Below are positions 16,338 through 24,648 of a DNA stretch of 64,000 nucleotides, one piece after another. Made by a program: the position numbers and the translations under genes. The DNA comes from Streptomyces dengpaensis (GTDB lineage: Bacteria > Actinomycetota > Actinomycetes > Streptomycetales > Streptomycetaceae). Below the pieces are notes generated by a model that searched no databases, had not been told where the DNA came from, and saw nothing but the letters and a program-made list of their open reading frames with translations. Numbering within the stretch: position 1 is the stretch's first letter; each line of letters begins with the position of its first letter. The stretch covers positions 3,162,001 through 3,226,000 of the forward strand of contig NZ_CP026652.1 in NCBI RefSeq assembly GCF_002946835.1. The letters run 5' to 3'.

Positions 16338-17081
16338 TCATCGGGGCCACCCCTCGTGGGCCGTGCCCAGCCAGTGGGCGATCGCTTCGCTGCGTGAGGA
16401 ACTGTGCAGTTTCGCGAAGATGCGGTTGATGTGGTTCTTGACGGTCTTCTCGGTGATGAAGCAGGTGGCGGCGATTTGGCGGTTGTTCATGCCGGCCGCG
16501 ATGAGGTCCATCACCTCCACCTCCCTTGAACTCAGGCCGAAGTCGGGCCGGTTGGGGGCACGGCGGTGAAGTCCCGCCGCGTACAAGGGTTGAGCCTTTG
16601 ACGACTGTGCCACAGATGGTTGCAGATGCGAAGCGAGTTCGCTCGGTTCGTGGGAAACTCCGAGTGAATCCGGGACAGTTGGGCGGCCGCCGTGGCGTAC
16701 GTCGCGTACGTCTCGTACCGCCGTGATCAGTTCCGCTGCCGTGAATTCGCCGTGGACCAGGTAGCCGGACGCGCCTCGGCGCAGGGCCTCCGCCACGACC
16801 TCGGGTTCGCGGCTGTACGTCAGCATCATCACGGGGGCCATGCGGGCCAGTTCGGGGAGGGCGGTGAGCCCGTCGGTGCCGGGCATGCGGACGTCGAGGA
16901 GGACGACGTCCGGGGTGAGGTGTGCGGTGGCCTTCAGGGCTTCTGCGCCGTCTGCCGCCGCCGCGACCACCTCGATGTCCGGGTGGCCGCCCAGGAGTGC
17001 GGTCAGGCCGGCCCTGACGACCGGGTTGTCGTCGGCCACCAGTACACGGAGGGGCGGGCCGGTAAGTGCCTGGTCAGGCAT
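16338..17081 (-). CDS. NarL/LuxR-family response regulator
   Basis: A 247-residue regulator. The receiver domain (about 12-125) has the acidic pair DD in VLVADDNPVVRAGL, the phospho-acceptor Asp in DVVLLDVRMPGTDG and the conserved Lys replaced by Gly/His context (GASGYLVHGEF), so the switch residue is not the usual Lys. The C-terminal LuxR HTH has SSREVEVMDLIAAGMNNRQIA and TVKNHINRIFAKL. The linker is unusually long. It overlaps the kinase gene by 8 bases and lies 108 bp upstream of the pilin gene, so it probably controls the pilus operon. Confidence 0.92.
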   Translation of the reverse strand: MPDQALTGPPLRVLVADDNPVVRAGLTALLGGHPDIEVVAAAADGAEALKATAHLTPDVVLLDVRMPGTDGLTALPELARMAPVMMLTYSREPEVVAEALRRGASGYLVHGEFTAAELITAVRDVRDVRHGGRPTVPDSLGVSHEPSELASHLQPSVAQSSKAQPLYAAGLHRRAPNRPDFGLSSREVEVMDLIAAGMNNRQIAATCFITEKTVKNHINRIFAKLHSSSRSEAIAHWLGTAHEGWPR

Positions 17082-18522
17082 GTGCGGCCTCCTCTTGCGG
17101 AGTGGGGGGAGGGTGCGGGACGGCCGCGGGGAGCGGGAGGGTCAGGTGGACCTCCGTGCCTCCCTGCGGGGAACGGTTCAGGGCGATGCGGCCGCCCAGG
17201 GACGCGGCGCGTTCCGTCATGCCGAGCAGGCCGAAATGGCCGGTTCTCGACAGGTCGTCGAGGGTGACGGTGGGAGGAACACCCACTCCGTCGTCCTGTA
17301 TCCGTAGGCCGAACTCGGTCGCGGAGACGTCCAGTTCGATCGTCGCCTGGGTCGCTTCAGCGTGGCGGTGGGCGTTCTCCAGGGCCTCGGAGGCGATCGC
17401 CAGGACGTGACGGGCCGTGGTGCGGGGGAACAGGATCGCGCCCGCGGTTGTGTGGTGCAGTGTTGTCGGCAGGTGCGTACGGGACTCGAAGTCCGCCGTA
17501 TGGGCATGGAGTTCGGACAGGATGTCCGTGTCGGGGGTGGTCAGGTCCGTGTGGCGGCGCAGGTCCGTCAGCAGGGCTCGGGACTCCGTCGCCGCTCTGC
17601 GTGCCGCGCTCGCCACCGTCGTCGCCTGGCGTTTGACCGTGTGGGGGTCCGAGGCATCCGCCGAGGCCGCCAGGGCCTCCGCCGCCAGGGCCAGGCCGTG
17701 CAGCGTCTTCGCCACCGAGTCGTGCATATCGCGGGCCAGGCGGGCCCGTTCGGACTCCACGGCCTCCGCCACGGCCAGGCGGGAGTTCGCCTCCGAGAGA
17801 GCCTGGCTGGCCGTACCGAAGCGGAACATCAGGTTGCGGAGCGTTACGCCGATGATGCCGGCGCCGATGCAGAAGCCCGCGACGAGGAGGGTGTTGGCGC
17901 CTGCGCCGGGGCGGTGTTCCCATGCCCGGAAGACCGTGAGCAGGACGATCAGCTGGAGGCCCGTGAAAACTCCTGAGCCGCGCCAGCCGTACAGCAGGCC
18001 TGCCAGGAGTGGGGTGCAGACGGTTGCGTAGGCGAGGGGGGACGCCGGGGATGCCGTCAGGAGCAGGATCGCGCCGAAGGTGAGGTCCACGGCCATCAGG
18101 GTGGGGTGGGCGAGGAGGCGGGGGCCGAAGCGGTCCCAGTCTCTGAGCATGGCGTACGAACCCATGACGCCGAGGACGGCCGCGGCGAGGACCGCGTAGC
18201 GGGGTGGGCCGTCTGTCGCGTTCGTCATCGCGAAGGGGGCGCCTATCGCTATGGCCGCGAGGCGTACGGCGAATGCCTGGCGGCACAGGGCTTGGAGGGC
18301 GTTGAGCTGGAGGCGGATGCCGCCGGGGGCGGGGGCGTCGTCTGCTAGATACCCCGTGGCGGGGGGTCGGCCTTTGTTCTTGCCTAGCCCCCTTGCCAGG
18401 TGCCCGGCGTCACGGTTGCTGTCGGGGGGGGGTCGCTTACCGGCGCTGACAGGGTGCCGCTCTCTGTGGGACGGGCGCCGCCCCAGCGGCACGACTGCCC
18501 ACAGCTTGGTCCACTTCATCAT
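17074..18522 (-). CDS. Sensor histidine kinase (NarL-system type)
   Basis: About 482 residues if the ATG overlapping the tadC stop (ATGA at 18519-18522) is used. The first 60-70 residues have poor coding character, so a later start near LADDAPAPGGIRLQ is possible. Five to six membrane segments follow, then the HisKA_3 motif RLARDMHDSVAKTLHGLALA with phospho-accepting His. The ATP-binding domain has ALENAHRHAEATQATI, QDDGVGVPP and GHFGLLGMTERAASLGG. It pairs with the overlapping response regulator. The signal it senses is unknown. Confidence 0.9.
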   Translation of the reverse strand: MMKWTKLWAVVPLGRRPSHRERHPVSAGKRPPPDSNRDAGHLARGLGKNKGRPPATGYLADDAPAPGGIRLQLNALQALCRQAFAVRLAAIAIGAPFAMTNATDGPPRYAVLAAAVLGVMGSYAMLRDWDRFGPRLLAHPTLMAVDLTFGAILLLTASPASPLAYATVCTPLLAGLLYGWRGSGVFTGLQLIVLLTVFRAWEHRPGAGANTLLVAGFCIGAGIIGVTLRNLMFRFGTASQALSEANSRLAVAEAVESERARLARDMHDSVAKTLHGLALAAEALAASADASDPHTVKRQATTVASAARRAATESRALLTDLRRHTDLTTPDTDILSELHAHTADFESRTHLPTTLHHTTAGAILFPRTTARHVLAIASEALENAHRHAEATQATIELDVSATEFGLRIQDDGVGVPPTVTLDDLSRTGHFGLLGMTERAASLGGRIALNRSPQGGTEVHLTLPLPAAVPHPPPTPQEEAAHA

Positions 18523-19409
18523 CGCCCCAAGATCGAGCCGAAGTTTGTTCCCGAGCCCAGGAACATGCCTGTCGCGATGAGGATCATCGTTGCCGGGAGC
18601 ATGAAGACCAGGGTGACCATCGTGGCCTTGGGGATGGTTTTGGCGGCGCGGCGGCGGGCGTTCTGGGCGTCTGTGCGGCGCATGTCCGTGGCGAGTTGGA
18701 TGAGGGTCTCGGCGATCGGGGAGCCGAGTTCCTCGCCCTGTTGGAGGGCGGACACGAACTGGGCGACCTGTTCGGAGGAGTTGCGCTTGCGCAGTTCGTC
18801 GAAGGCCTGGCGGCGGCTGACACCCATGTCCATCTGCCGCAGGGTGATCCTCAGCTCGTCCGCCCAGGGGCCCTCGTACTTCTCCGCCACCCGGTCCAGG
18901 GCCTGGCGGAAGCTCAGGCCCGCCGAGACCACGACCGCCAGCACGTCCAGGAAGTCCGGCAGCGTACGGTCGATGACCTCCTTGCGTTCCCGCACCGCCT
19001 GCCAGATGGTGGCGTCGGCGGCGAGCAGGCCGAAGGCCAATGCCAGGGCGGCGAAGAGGAGTTGGTCGTTGGTGAGGAAGACCAGGGCGAGGACGACGCC
19101 GAAGATGCCGTACACCGCGCGGCGGGCCGCGTAGCGGTTCAGGGTCAGGCCGCCGGGGTTGCCCGCCATGTCGATGCGGCGACGCTTGGCGTCGACGCGG
19201 CGCGGGCCCATCAGGCGCAGGACCGTGGGGGCGAAGCGCATGCCGAGGCGGTCGACGGCCGAGTCCGCCTTGGAGACGCGGGTTCCGCCGACCTCAAGGG
19301 CGAGCGCGAGGTCGGAGGGCAGCTTGGCGTCGGCGCGGATCATGCGGATGCCCAGGAGGGCGCCCGCGACGGCCGCGCCCATCAGGACGGCGAGCAGCAG
19401 CGGCAGCAA
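18519..19409 (-). CDS. tadC: TadC-like type II/IV secretion inner-membrane protein
   Basis: A 296-residue T2SSF-domain protein. Membrane segments lie at the N terminus, around 95-135 and at the C terminus. The GspF-like domain includes VVVSAGLSFRQALDRVAEKY and MDMGVSRRQAFDELRKRN, then SALQQGEELGSPIAETLIQL. It forms, with TadB, the membrane platform on which TadA acts. The start is TTG 19409, backed by the strong GGGAGGGG. It lies 13 bp after tadB, and its stop overlaps the kinase start. Confidence 0.9.
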   Translation of the reverse strand: MLPLLLAVLMGAAVAGALLGIRMIRADAKLPSDLALALEVGGTRVSKADSAVDRLGMRFAPTVLRLMGPRRVDAKRRRIDMAGNPGGLTLNRYAARRAVYGIFGVVLALVFLTNDQLLFAALALAFGLLAADATIWQAVRERKEVIDRTLPDFLDVLAVVVSAGLSFRQALDRVAEKYEGPWADELRITLRQMDMGVSRRQAFDELRKRNSSEQVAQFVSALQQGEELGSPIAETLIQLATDMRRTDAQNARRRAAKTIPKATMVTLVFMLPATMILIATGMFLGSGTNFGSILGR

Positions 19410-19422
19410 CGTAACCCCTCCC

Positions 19423-20364
19423 TCATACTTCGATCTTGCCGAGGCGGCGGATGACGAAGAAACCGACGGTGTAGAGGCCGAGGGCGAGCAGGACCAGGCC
19501 CTGGCCGAGGGGGGAACCGGTGACGCGGGCCAGGGCTCCCTCGTTCGAGGAGTTGATCAGCACCAGGGAGCCGATGCCGAGGAACGGGACGGTGAAGGCC
19601 GTCGCGTTCACCTCGGAGAGCATCGTGCGGACCTCGCGGCGCGTTTCCTTGCGGTCTTCCAGGGTCTGGGTGAGGTTGCGCAGCGAGCTGACGACCGAGC
19701 CGCCCGCCTTGTTGGCGAGGACGAGGGTGGTGACGAGGACGATGAGCTCGCGGGAGGGCAGGCGTTCGGAGAGTTCGTTGAGCGCGTCGTCGACCGTCCT
19801 GCCCAGGGTCAACTGGTCGGCGACATGCGCCAGTTCCTCGCCCGCCGGGGCTTCCAGTTCCTCCGCCGCCATGGCCAGCGCCGTCCGCAGGGCCAGGCCC
19901 GCCGCCGTCGCGTTCGCCAGCAGGCGTGCCACGTCGGGGAGTTGGCCGATGAACGCCTCGATGCGTTTCTGGCGCTGCCAGTTCAGGAAGATGGCCGCGC
20001 TCCACACGCCCACGAATGCGGCGATCGGGCCGAAGAAGGGCGCCAGTGTCGCCGCCGCGATCAGCCACAGCGCCACGACCACCGCCGTGACGTAGGTGAA
20101 GAACTCCCCCGGCGTCACGTCGAGTCCCGTCGCCGACAGGCGCAGCTGGATCGTGCGGCCGAGGCGGGTGCGGCGCAGCCGGCGGTCGATGCCCGCGAAA
20201 CGGCGTACGCGGCCCGCCGCCGTACGGAGGGGGCCGCCGCCGGAGAGGCGGTCGACGAGAGCCTGGCGCTGGGCGCGCCCGGCGGCGTACGTGTGGACGC
20301 CCGCGACGGCGAGTGTGCCGCACAGGACGGTCGCGCCGAGGGCGAGGAGGGCGGGGTTGTTCAT
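19423..20364 (-). CDS. tadB: TadB-like type II/IV secretion inner-membrane protein
   Basis: A 313-residue T2SSF-domain protein with an N-terminal membrane segment, a central pair (about 110-145) and two C-terminal segments (TVPFLGIGSLVLI, GLVLLALGLYTVGFFVI). The GspF domain shows LANATAAGLALRTALAMAAEEL and VDDALNELSERLPSRE. It is the partner of TadC in the Tad secretion platform. It lies 61 bp after tadA in the same operon. Confidence 0.9.
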   Translation of the reverse strand: MNNPALLALGATVLCGTLAVAGVHTYAAGRAQRQALVDRLSGGGPLRTAAGRVRRFAGIDRRLRRTRLGRTIQLRLSATGLDVTPGEFFTYVTAVVVALWLIAAATLAPFFGPIAAFVGVWSAAIFLNWQRQKRIEAFIGQLPDVARLLANATAAGLALRTALAMAAEELEAPAGEELAHVADQLTLGRTVDDALNELSERLPSRELIVLVTTLVLANKAGGSVVSSLRNLTQTLEDRKETRREVRTMLSEVNATAFTVPFLGIGSLVLINSSNEGALARVTGSPLGQGLVLLALGLYTVGFFVIRRLGKIEV

Positions 20365-20425
20365 GGCCGCCTCCCTTCGGAGATGTCGGGGGTGCTGGAC
20401 CCGGGAGAGTCGGCGGCGGGCGGCG

Positions 20426-21766
20426 TCATCCGATGGCCTGCCTCGTGTTGAGTACGTCGATGGCCTCCGCGATGCCGAAGGCGGGCGGCAGCGGCTCGTT
20501 GGCGACGTACAGCTTCTCCGCGATCGGGCGTGGGAGGGGCAGGTGCTCGAAGTGGCCGTGGACGACGCGGTCGGGGCCGACGGGGCGGGGGACGAAACGG
20601 GTGACGGGCACGATGCGGAACTGTTCGCGGCCGTGCGAGACCAGCAGCGCGATCTCGGTGACCTTGCGGGAGCCGTCGGCGTGCCGGGCCAGCTGGACGA
20701 CGACGTCGACCGCGGAGTTGATCTGGTCCTTCAGGGCCTCGAAGGGGATCTGGACCTCGGACATCGAGCCGAGGGTCTGCAGGCGCATCAGCGCGTCCTC
20801 GGCGGAGTTCGCGTGGACGGTGGCGAGCGAGCCGTCGTGGCCGGTCGACATGGCCTGGAGCATGTCGAGGGTCTCGCCGCCGCGGACCTCACCGACGATG
20901 ATGCGGTCGGGGCGCATGCGCAGCGAGTTGCGGACCAGGTCGCGGATGGTGATCTGGCCCTTGCCCTCCACGTTCGGGGGGCGCGATTCGAGGCGGATGA
21001 CGTGCTCCTGCTGGAGCTGGAGTTCGGCCGAGTCCTCGATGGTGATGATGCGTTCGTGGGACGGGATCAGGCCGGAGAGGGCGTTGAGGAGGGTCGTCTT
21101 CCCGCTGCCGGTGCCGCCGCTGACGATCAGGTTGAAGCGGGCCCGTACGAAGGCGGCAAGCAGCATGAGCATCTGCTCGTCGAGGGAGCCGAGGCCGATC
21201 AACTCCGGGAGGGTGTACGCGCGCGGGAAGCGGCGGATCGTGAGCGTGGGGCCGGTCAGGGCGAGCGGCGGGATGATGACGTTGACGCGCTCGCCGGTGG
21301 GGAGGCGGGCGTCGACCATCGGGTTCGACTCGTCGACGCGGCGGTTGACCGTCGAGACGATGCGTTCGATGGTCTGCATGAGCTGTTCGTTGGACGCGAA
21401 GCGCAGGGGCAACTGCTCCACGCGTCCGGCTCGCTCCACGAAGATGGAGTCCGGGCCGTTGACCATGATCTCGGTGATCGACGCGTCGGCGAGGAGGGGT
21501 TCGAGGACGCCGAGACCGAGTGCCTCGTCGACGACCCTGCGGATCAGCTGGGAGCGTTCCGCGGAGGAGAGGACCGGGCCCTCGCGGCTGATGATGTGGC
21601 CCAGGACGCGTTCCAGGCGTACGCGGCGTTCGGCCGCCGCCAGGCTCGACATCTCGGCGAGGTCGATCTCTTCGAGCAGCTTCGCGCGGTAGACGGCGAC
21701 GAGGTGTCCGTCCTCACGGGCGGGTCCCCCCTCGTCGGGGGCGGCGATACGGGAACGCAGGCTCAT
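20426..21766 (-). CDS. tadA: TadA/CpaF secretion ATPase
   Basis: A 446-residue type II/IV secretion ATPase of the CpaF class. The Walker A is SGGTGSGKTTLLNALSG, an Asp box (IITIEDSAELQL) follows, Walker B is DRIIVGEVRGGETLDML, and the His box is STGHDGSLATVHANS. The N-terminal domain has VDEALGLGVLEPLLAD and ASITEIMVNGPDSIF. It powers pilus assembly at the cytoplasmic face. It lies 18 bp after the tadE gene. Confidence 0.96.
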   Translation of the reverse strand: MSLRSRIAAPDEGGPAREDGHLVAVYRAKLLEEIDLAEMSSLAAAERRVRLERVLGHIISREGPVLSSAERSQLIRRVVDEALGLGVLEPLLADASITEIMVNGPDSIFVERAGRVEQLPLRFASNEQLMQTIERIVSTVNRRVDESNPMVDARLPTGERVNVIIPPLALTGPTLTIRRFPRAYTLPELIGLGSLDEQMLMLLAAFVRARFNLIVSGGTGSGKTTLLNALSGLIPSHERIITIEDSAELQLQQEHVIRLESRPPNVEGKGQITIRDLVRNSLRMRPDRIIVGEVRGGETLDMLQAMSTGHDGSLATVHANSAEDALMRLQTLGSMSEVQIPFEALKDQINSAVDVVVQLARHADGSRKVTEIALLVSHGREQFRIVPVTRFVPRPVGPDRVVHGHFEHLPLPRPIAEKLYVANEPLPPAFGIAEAIDVLNTRQAIG

Positions 21767-21784
21767 GTCTTCGGCTCCTCTCGG

Positions 21785-22168
21785 TCAGTCGTCGATGTCG
21801 TTGGGCATGGTGGCCTGGCGGGTCACGGTGTAGGGGCCCAGGAGGGGAATGACTCCGGGAACGGTGACCTGGACCGTGGCGGTCGTGAGGTCGGACCCCT
21901 CGTCGGGCGTCACGTTCGGGCTGAGCCACCCGCTTACGGCGGCCTGTCCGGCCGCCGTGCCGTCCCCGCCCTGCGACTGGACCCGCGCGGCGGCACGCGC
22001 CCCGGAGCCGGCCTGGTTGATGCCGTACCCGATGAGGCCGAGCTGAATGGCGGCCATCCCGATGACGAGGAGGATGGGGAGGAAACCGGCGAACTCCAGG
22101 ATGGAGACGCCTCGGTCGTCGCGGAGCCCGCGCGCGGCGCCGAGCCTCCGCCTGACGAGGGCCCTCAT
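21785..22168 (-). CDS. TadE-like pseudopilin
   Basis: A 127-residue TadE-family protein. DDRGVSILEFAGFLPILLV is the pseudopilin-like site with Glu after the leader, followed by one hydrophobic helix, and the remainder is extracytoplasmic. It is expected to be a minor component or initiator of the pilus. The ATG overlaps the upstream fusion gene by 4 bases (ATGA). Confidence 0.88.
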   Translation of the reverse strand: MRALVRRRLGAARGLRDDRGVSILEFAGFLPILLVIGMAAIQLGLIGYGINQAGSGARAAARVQSQGGDGTAAGQAAVSGWLSPNVTPDEGSDLTTATVQVTVPGVIPLLGPYTVTRQATMPNDIDD

Positions 22169-23781
22169 CCCTCGACCCCCTCCAGCGCCGCCCCCGCTTC
22201 ACCGTTCACGCGCCACCCCGCGTCGAACCCCGGGAAGAAGAGCGGTACCTCGACCTCGACGGTGGCCGTCATCACCGAGCCCGACGCGGTGCAGTCGATG
22301 TCCGCGCCGCTCCAGGCCCCCGGCAGATGCTCGCCCCCCGCCGCCGCGCACGCGCCCGGCACATCGCCGTCGACCGCGTACGCCGCCGTGGCCGCCCGCG
22401 CCGCCTCGTCCGCCGCGTTCCCGGCCAACGAGTACGTGTAGCCGTACAGCACGCACTGCCACAGGATGGTCATGACGACGAGCAGGAGGGGGAACATCCC
22501 GGCGAATTCGAGGGTCACCGCTCCCCGGTCGCCGCCCCTGCGGCGGAGCGCCGGCGCGCCCCGGTCCGACGACGTCTTGCGGCGTCGGCCGCCGCCCCCG
22601 CCCTCCTGGGCGGCCACCAGGCCCAGTTCGCCCGCGAGCGCCCACAGCGCCTGCTTCACGGTCGAGCGGGCGTCCAGGTCCTGGAGCCGGCCCGCGTCGA
22701 CCACGGACTGGAGTTCCTTGAAGGCGGCGGGGACCGCGGAGCGGGCGACCTTGGTGCCGGTGACACGTTCGACGAGGGACGGCTGGATCTCCGTACCGCG
22801 GGCGAAACGGTTGACGACGGTGGTCGTCTCCTCCGCCTTGCGGATCTGGAGGCGGTCCCACAGGCGGACCATGCGTTTGGCGGCGCGGACGGCGACGACG
22901 TCCGGGGTGACGAGGAGCAGGGCCAGGTCGGCCATCTCGACGGCGGCGGCGGTCGCGGCGTTCATCTGGGAGCCGCAGTCGACGACCACCACGTCGTGGC
23001 GGGAGCGCAGGGCGGCCAGCACCTGGCGGGCCACCCGGTCGGTGACCTCCTCACCGCGTTCGCCCTCGGCGGGGGCCAGCAGCAGGCCGATGCCGCTGTC
23101 GTGCGTGTAGATCGCGTCCTGGAGGACCCGTGGGTTGATGTCGCTGATGCCGGCGAGGTCGGCGACCGACCTGCGGAACTGCACGTCCAGGTACGACGCC
23201 ACGTCCCCGGACTGGAGGTCGAGGTCGACCAGCGCGACGGAGCGGCCCGACGCGCCTGCCGCCAGGGCGAGTTGGGCGGCTGCCACGGTCGCGCCCACGC
23301 CGCCCTTCGCGCCGGTCACCGTGACGACGGTGCCGCCCGGGCCCGCGTACAGCTCGGGTGTACCGCTGCCGAGGTGGCGGCGCATGCCGATGGACCAGGC
23401 GGCGGCGGCCTGGACGCGTTCGGCGAGGGCGTCGTAGCCGAGGGGCAGGCCGATGATGCCGCGGGCGCCGGAGTCCATGGCGGCGGTGAGGACGCCGGTG
23501 CTGGTGTCGGCGGTGACGAGGACGACGCCGACCGCCGGGAAGCGCATCACCAGGTCGCGGATGAGGTCCAGCGCCGGTACGGGGCCTATGCGTTCGTGGA
23601 CGAGGACGACCTCGGGCAGCTCGTCCAGGGACACGGCGGCGAGGCGGGCGAGGGTGTCGAGGAGGGCGGTGGTGTCGGGGACGGGCGGGGCCGGTTCGGC
23701 GTCGGCGAGCTGGCTCAGCAGCGTGGTGAGCGCACGGGCCGAGTCGATGTCACCGACGGCGGGGAGGATACGGATGGTCAT
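22165..23781 (-). CDS. TadZ/CpaE ATPase fused to a C-terminal TadE-like domain
   Basis: About 538 residues with two parts. Residues 1 to about 395 are CpaE/TadZ-like: an atypical receiver domain (GVVLVTADTSTGVLTAAMDS), then a MinD/ParA-type ATPase with GAKGGVGATVAAAQLALA, VDLDLQSGDVASYL and VVVDCGSQMN. The deviant Walker A lacks the final Lys-Ser/Thr, as is common in TadZ. After a basic/Gly linker, residues from about 420 form a TadE domain (DRGAVTLEFAGMFPLLLVVM, one helix, two Cys). ATG 23781 follows GAGG; GTG 23787 is an alternative. Confidence 0.88.
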   Translation of the reverse strand: MTIRILPAVGDIDSARALTTLLSQLADAEPAPPVPDTTALLDTLARLAAVSLDELPEVVLVHERIGPVPALDLIRDLVMRFPAVGVVLVTADTSTGVLTAAMDSGARGIIGLPLGYDALAERVQAAAAWSIGMRRHLGSGTPELYAGPGGTVVTVTGAKGGVGATVAAAQLALAAGASGRSVALVDLDLQSGDVASYLDVQFRRSVADLAGISDINPRVLQDAIYTHDSGIGLLLAPAEGERGEEVTDRVARQVLAALRSRHDVVVVDCGSQMNAATAAAVEMADLALLLVTPDVVAVRAAKRMVRLWDRLQIRKAEETTTVVNRFARGTEIQPSLVERVTGTKVARSAVPAAFKELQSVVDAGRLQDLDARSTVKQALWALAGELGLVAAQEGGGGGRRRKTSSDRGAPALRRRGGDRGAVTLEFAGMFPLLLVVMTILWQCVLYGYTYSLAGNAADEAARAATAAYAVDGDVPGACAAAGGEHLPGAWSGADIDCTASGSVMTATVEVEVPLFFPGFDAGWRVNGEAGAALEGVEG

Positions 23782-23820
23782 CGGCACGACCTCGTAGGCG
23801 TGGACCTCATGCGCGGCCTC

Positions 23821-24534
23821 CTACTTGTCCTCGTCGAGGGTGTACGTACGGTCGCCGGGTGCGACGGGCGCGTCGGAGCCGCCCGCGACCAGGGCGAGCC
23901 GGACGTGTTCGGCGAACGACTCGGCGTACGCCACGCGCTGCGCGTCGGCGGTGTCGAGCGCGAAGGTGATGGGGACGGCCTGGTCAGCGCTGTTGCGCCG
24001 GTCGGAGCTGGACTGGCCGGGGTCGAGCGCGGTGAGCTTGCCGACGTCGATGACCCGGGCGTTCTCGACGATGACCTTGGACTGGTCGGTGCCCCTGTCG
24101 TTCTCGGCCTTGAAGGTGGCGTAGATGTTGACCCGCGAACCGGGGTTGATCTTGCCGGCGACACCCGTCGCCGCGTCGATCATGATCGCGATCTCCTGCT
24201 GCCCGGCTGCGAGTTCGGGCCGGTCCACGATCATGTCGGTCTGCAGCAGGGAGCCCTTCTCCAGCTGGGTGACCGCGATCTTGCCGCGGATCTGGGAGAG
24301 GCTGGTGACGGCCGTGGACGTCAGCCAGCGCTCGGGCATCGAGATCTTCTCGAACTGGTCGGCCGACAGCTCCTTGTAGGGCGCGATGTCGCCCTTCAGG
24401 CGGTACGCCGCCACCTCCGGGCCGACCTTGGAGTTCACGTCACGGATCACCGAGAGCACTCCGGCGAAGGCGCCCAGGGCGCACAGGGCCGAGAGAACCA
24501 GCAGGATGACGCCGCGGCGCTGGCGTGAGTTCAT
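23821..24534 (-). CDS. cpaB: CpaB/RcpC-like SAF-domain pilus protein
   Basis: A 237-residue protein with one N-terminal membrane segment (GVILLVLSALCALGAFAG) and a SAF/RcpC domain (DIAPYKELSADQFEKISMPE, QLEKGSLLQTDMI, INPGSRVNIYATF). CpaB proteins sit outside the membrane in the Tad machine and may bind peptidoglycan. The ATG at 24534 was preferred over an upstream TTG (24546). It is the first gene of the core Tad block, 39 bp before the TadZ fusion. Confidence 0.88.
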   Translation of the reverse strand: MNSRQRRGVILLVLSALCALGAFAGVLSVIRDVNSKVGPEVAAYRLKGDIAPYKELSADQFEKISMPERWLTSTAVTSLSQIRGKIAVTQLEKGSLLQTDMIVDRPELAAGQQEIAIMIDAATGVAGKINPGSRVNIYATFKAENDRGTDQSKVIVENARVIDVGKLTALDPGQSSSDRRNSADQAVPITFALDTADAQRVAYAESFAEHVRLALVAGGSDAPVAPGDRTYTLDEDK

Positions 24535-24580
24535 GATTCCGGACAACCTCGATCGTGGGGCGGGAACGGCGGGGTCGAGC

Positions 24581-24600
24581 GGTCGTACCAGGTCGTACCA
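24581..24600. repeat. Tandem 10-bp repeat upstream of cpaB
   Basis: GGTCGTACCA occurs twice in direct tandem, about 50 bp upstream of the cpaB start in a 114-bp gap. Ten-bp phasing puts both copies on one face of the helix, so it could be an operator for the Tad operon. Confidence 0.4.
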
Positions 24601-24648
24601 GTTGGTGTTCCGTTGTGTTCTGCCGTGTTCAGTTGTGCCCGGTTGCGC

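Noticed and set aside
15424..16350. A 308-residue version of the TadG-like protein starting at 16350
   Set aside because: The extra N terminus is an out-of-frame reading of the pilin gene with no coding character.
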